From Burkholderiales bacterium (GTDB lineage Bacteria; Pseudomonadota; Gammaproteobacteria; Burkholderiales; Burkholderiaceae_C): 35,740 bases of DNA. Where the stretch lies: positions 1 through 35,740 of the forward strand of contig JAEKLF010000079.1 in assembly GCA_019509985.1 (NCBI GenBank), written 5' to 3'. Below the pieces are notes generated by a model that saw only the letters and a program-made list of their open reading frames with translations, made no database searches and was not told the DNA's origin. The position numbers and the translations under genes are program-made. Within the stretch, counting starts at the first letter, position 1, and each line of letters begins with the position of its first letter. Below are positions 24,801-27,800 of the stretch, piece after piece.

Positions 24801-27800
24801 CCGGCCCGGCACCAGCCGGTGCCACGGCCAACGCGCCGACTGCCCAGACCGGGGCTTCGACGCAGCCGCAGATCAGCTTCGTCGCCGGCCTGCCCGTCAA
24901 CGCCACCTTGCGTGGCGGCGACCTGCAGGACGCGGCGGGCTGGAGCACGCGGGGCAACGTCGTCATCCAGGGCGGCAGCGCCATGCTGGGCGAGTCGGTC
25001 ACCCGCCAGGCCCAGCTGTCACAGGTCTTCACGGTCGGCGCGGGCGACAAGCTGCTCAGCTTCACGCTGGACGCCGCCCACCTGATCGCCAACGCCGGCG
25101 GCCCGGGCGACGCCTTCGAGGTCGCGCTGCTGGACGCCGCCACCGGCCTGCCGCTGGGCGGCACCGTGGCGTTGAACGGTTCGGACGCCCTGCTCAACCT
25201 GCAGACCAGCGGCCTGGAGCGCCTCGCAGCCAGCGTGCGCAAGCAGGCCAATGCCGACGGCAGCGCCACCTACTTCGTCACACTGGCGCCCGAGCTGGCC
25301 GGCAAGTCCATGCTGCTCAGCTTCGACCTGCTCGGCTTCGCGGCACAGACCAGCACGATGAGCGTGCGCGACGTCAAGCTCATCGGCGACCCGCAGGCCG
25401 TCGGCGACGCCGTCGCGCTGGACGAGGACAGCACGGCCACCATCGACGTGCTCGCCAACGACCTCGTCTTCGGCGCCGCGAACGTCACCATCGAGCAGGT
25501 CGACGGCCCGGCCCACGGCACGCTGGTGCTGCTGGCCAACGGCCAGTTCAGCTACGCCCCCGCCGCCAACTTCAACGGCAGCGAAAGCTTCAGCTACCGC
25601 TTCGTCATCGACGGCAAGCCCAGCAACACGGCCACCGTGGCGCTGACGGTCCGCCCGGTCAACGACGCGCCGACGCTGAGCGGCCGCAGCCTGTCGGCCC
25701 AGGCCGGCCAGACCGTCGCGATGAACCCGCTCAGCACCGCCTTCGACGTCGACGGCGACACGCTGACCGCGGCCGTCGTCAGCGGCCCGGCCCACGGCGT
25801 GCTGACGGTGCTGGCCGACGGCAGCTTCAGCTACAAGGCCGCCGGCAACTTCGCCGGCCCCGACAGCTTCAGCTACAAGGTCAGCGACGGCCAGGCCGAC
25901 TCCAATGTCGTCACGGTGAGCATCACCGTCACGGCCGACACCACGCCCAACCAGGCGCCGACGGCGGCCGACGGCCAGGCCACCGGCACCGAAGACGCGG
26001 CCCTGGCGCTGACTTGGACCAGCTTCGCCGTCGTCGACCCCGACAGCCGCCCCGACCTGCTGCAGGTCGAGATCACGGCCCTGCCGGCAGACGGGGAGCT
26101 GCAACGCCAGCAAGCCGACGGCACTTGGGCCGCGGTCGCCGTGGGCGAGCGCTTCAGCCAGGCCGACCTGGCCGTGCGCGGCCTGCGCTTCGTGCCGGCC
26201 GCCAACGCCTCCGGCGGCGCCGGCGACTTCACGACCGGCGAGGGCAACCGCCACGAGCATTACGCCCACATCGGCTTCAAGGCCTTCGACGGCGAGCTCT
26301 ACAGCCCGGCCGCCCGCCTCGTCATCGACATCGCCGCCGTCGCCGACACGCCCACGCTCACCATCACCGGCGGCAACACCGTCACCGGCCTGGAGGACAC
26401 GGCGCTGGCCCTGCACGCCATCGTCGCTGGCCTCGTCGACAACGACGGCTCCGAGACCTTGGTGCTGACGCTGACCGGTTTGCCCGACGGCTTCACGCTG
26501 TCGGACGGCACGCGCAGCTTCACGCCCTCGGCCGCGCAACGCGTCGTCAACCTCGCCGGCTGGCAGCTTGATGCCCTCCAGCTCACCCCGCCGCGCGACT
26601 TCAACGGCAGCGTGGCCCTGCAACTGCAGGCCACCGCCATCGAAGGCGCGACCGGCGAATACGCGACGGCGTCGCAACTGCTGACGGCGCAATTCATCGC
26701 CGTGGCCGACGCGCCGACCTTGACGCTGAGCCCCCGCGACATCGCCGTCAGCCGCGAGCTGCTGGCCACGAGTTGGGAGACGCCGACCAACACCGGCACG
26801 GCAGCGACCGTCGTGGCGGGTCCGACGCTCGAGGGCTGGAGCGTCCGCCCGGCCGGTAGCGGCAAGACCACGGCATTCGAGATCTGGGCCAACAACGACC
26901 GCATGCTTAACGATGCGGGCAACTCCGTCACCGTGCAGGCGATGACCGGCGACGGCAGCCAGTGGCTCAAACTCGGTAACGGCACCCGCACCCAGACCTA
27001 TCAGACCTTGGGTGTCGAGCGCAGCATCGACACCATCGACGGTGCCACCTATACGCTGAATCTGGACTATGCCGGCGCCCTCGGCCTGCCCGCGGCGAAC
27101 ACGGCCATCGGCATTTACGTGGACGGCGTCAAGGTGGGTGGCTACAGCGGCGTCAGCCCGCGCACGGCATTGACCTGGACGGCGCTCAGCTTCCAGTTCG
27201 CCGGCAACGGCCTCGCTCGCCGTGTTGCCATCGTGCTGGAGGGCGGCGATGCCTACGCCACGAGCACCGCCACGCAGCGCGGAGCCCTCATCGACGACCT
27301 TCACCTCATCGAGACCCTGCCGGTTGGCGCGGCCAGCGTGTACGGCCTGATGGACACGATGATCGCCCTGCCGAAAGTGGGCGCCGCCCTCACAGATCAG
27401 TACGGCACGGAGCGGTTGAGCCTGGTCATCGTCGGCCTGCCGGTCGGCGCCGTGCTGAGCGATGGCTCGCGCTCGGTGTCAGGCGGCGTGCCCGTTGATC
27501 TGGCCGGATGGGATCTGACCCGCCTTGCCGTGCAGGCGCCGGCCGGCTTTACCGGCGACCTCAGCCTCACGGTCCGCGCCACCAGTGCCGAGACCAGCAA
27601 CGGCGCCAGCGCCAGCGTCAGTCAGGTCGTGACTGTCCATGTGCTGCCAGGCGCGCCTGTCGCCACCCCGGCTGGAGTCAACCCCTTCGTGGTGACGGCC
27701 GCGGCAACGCAGACATTGCAGAACCAGGCGGGCAGCCAGGCGGTGCAGTCAGCCTCTGCGACGGCTTCGGCGCTGCTGGCCAGCGGCCAAGGTCAGCTCG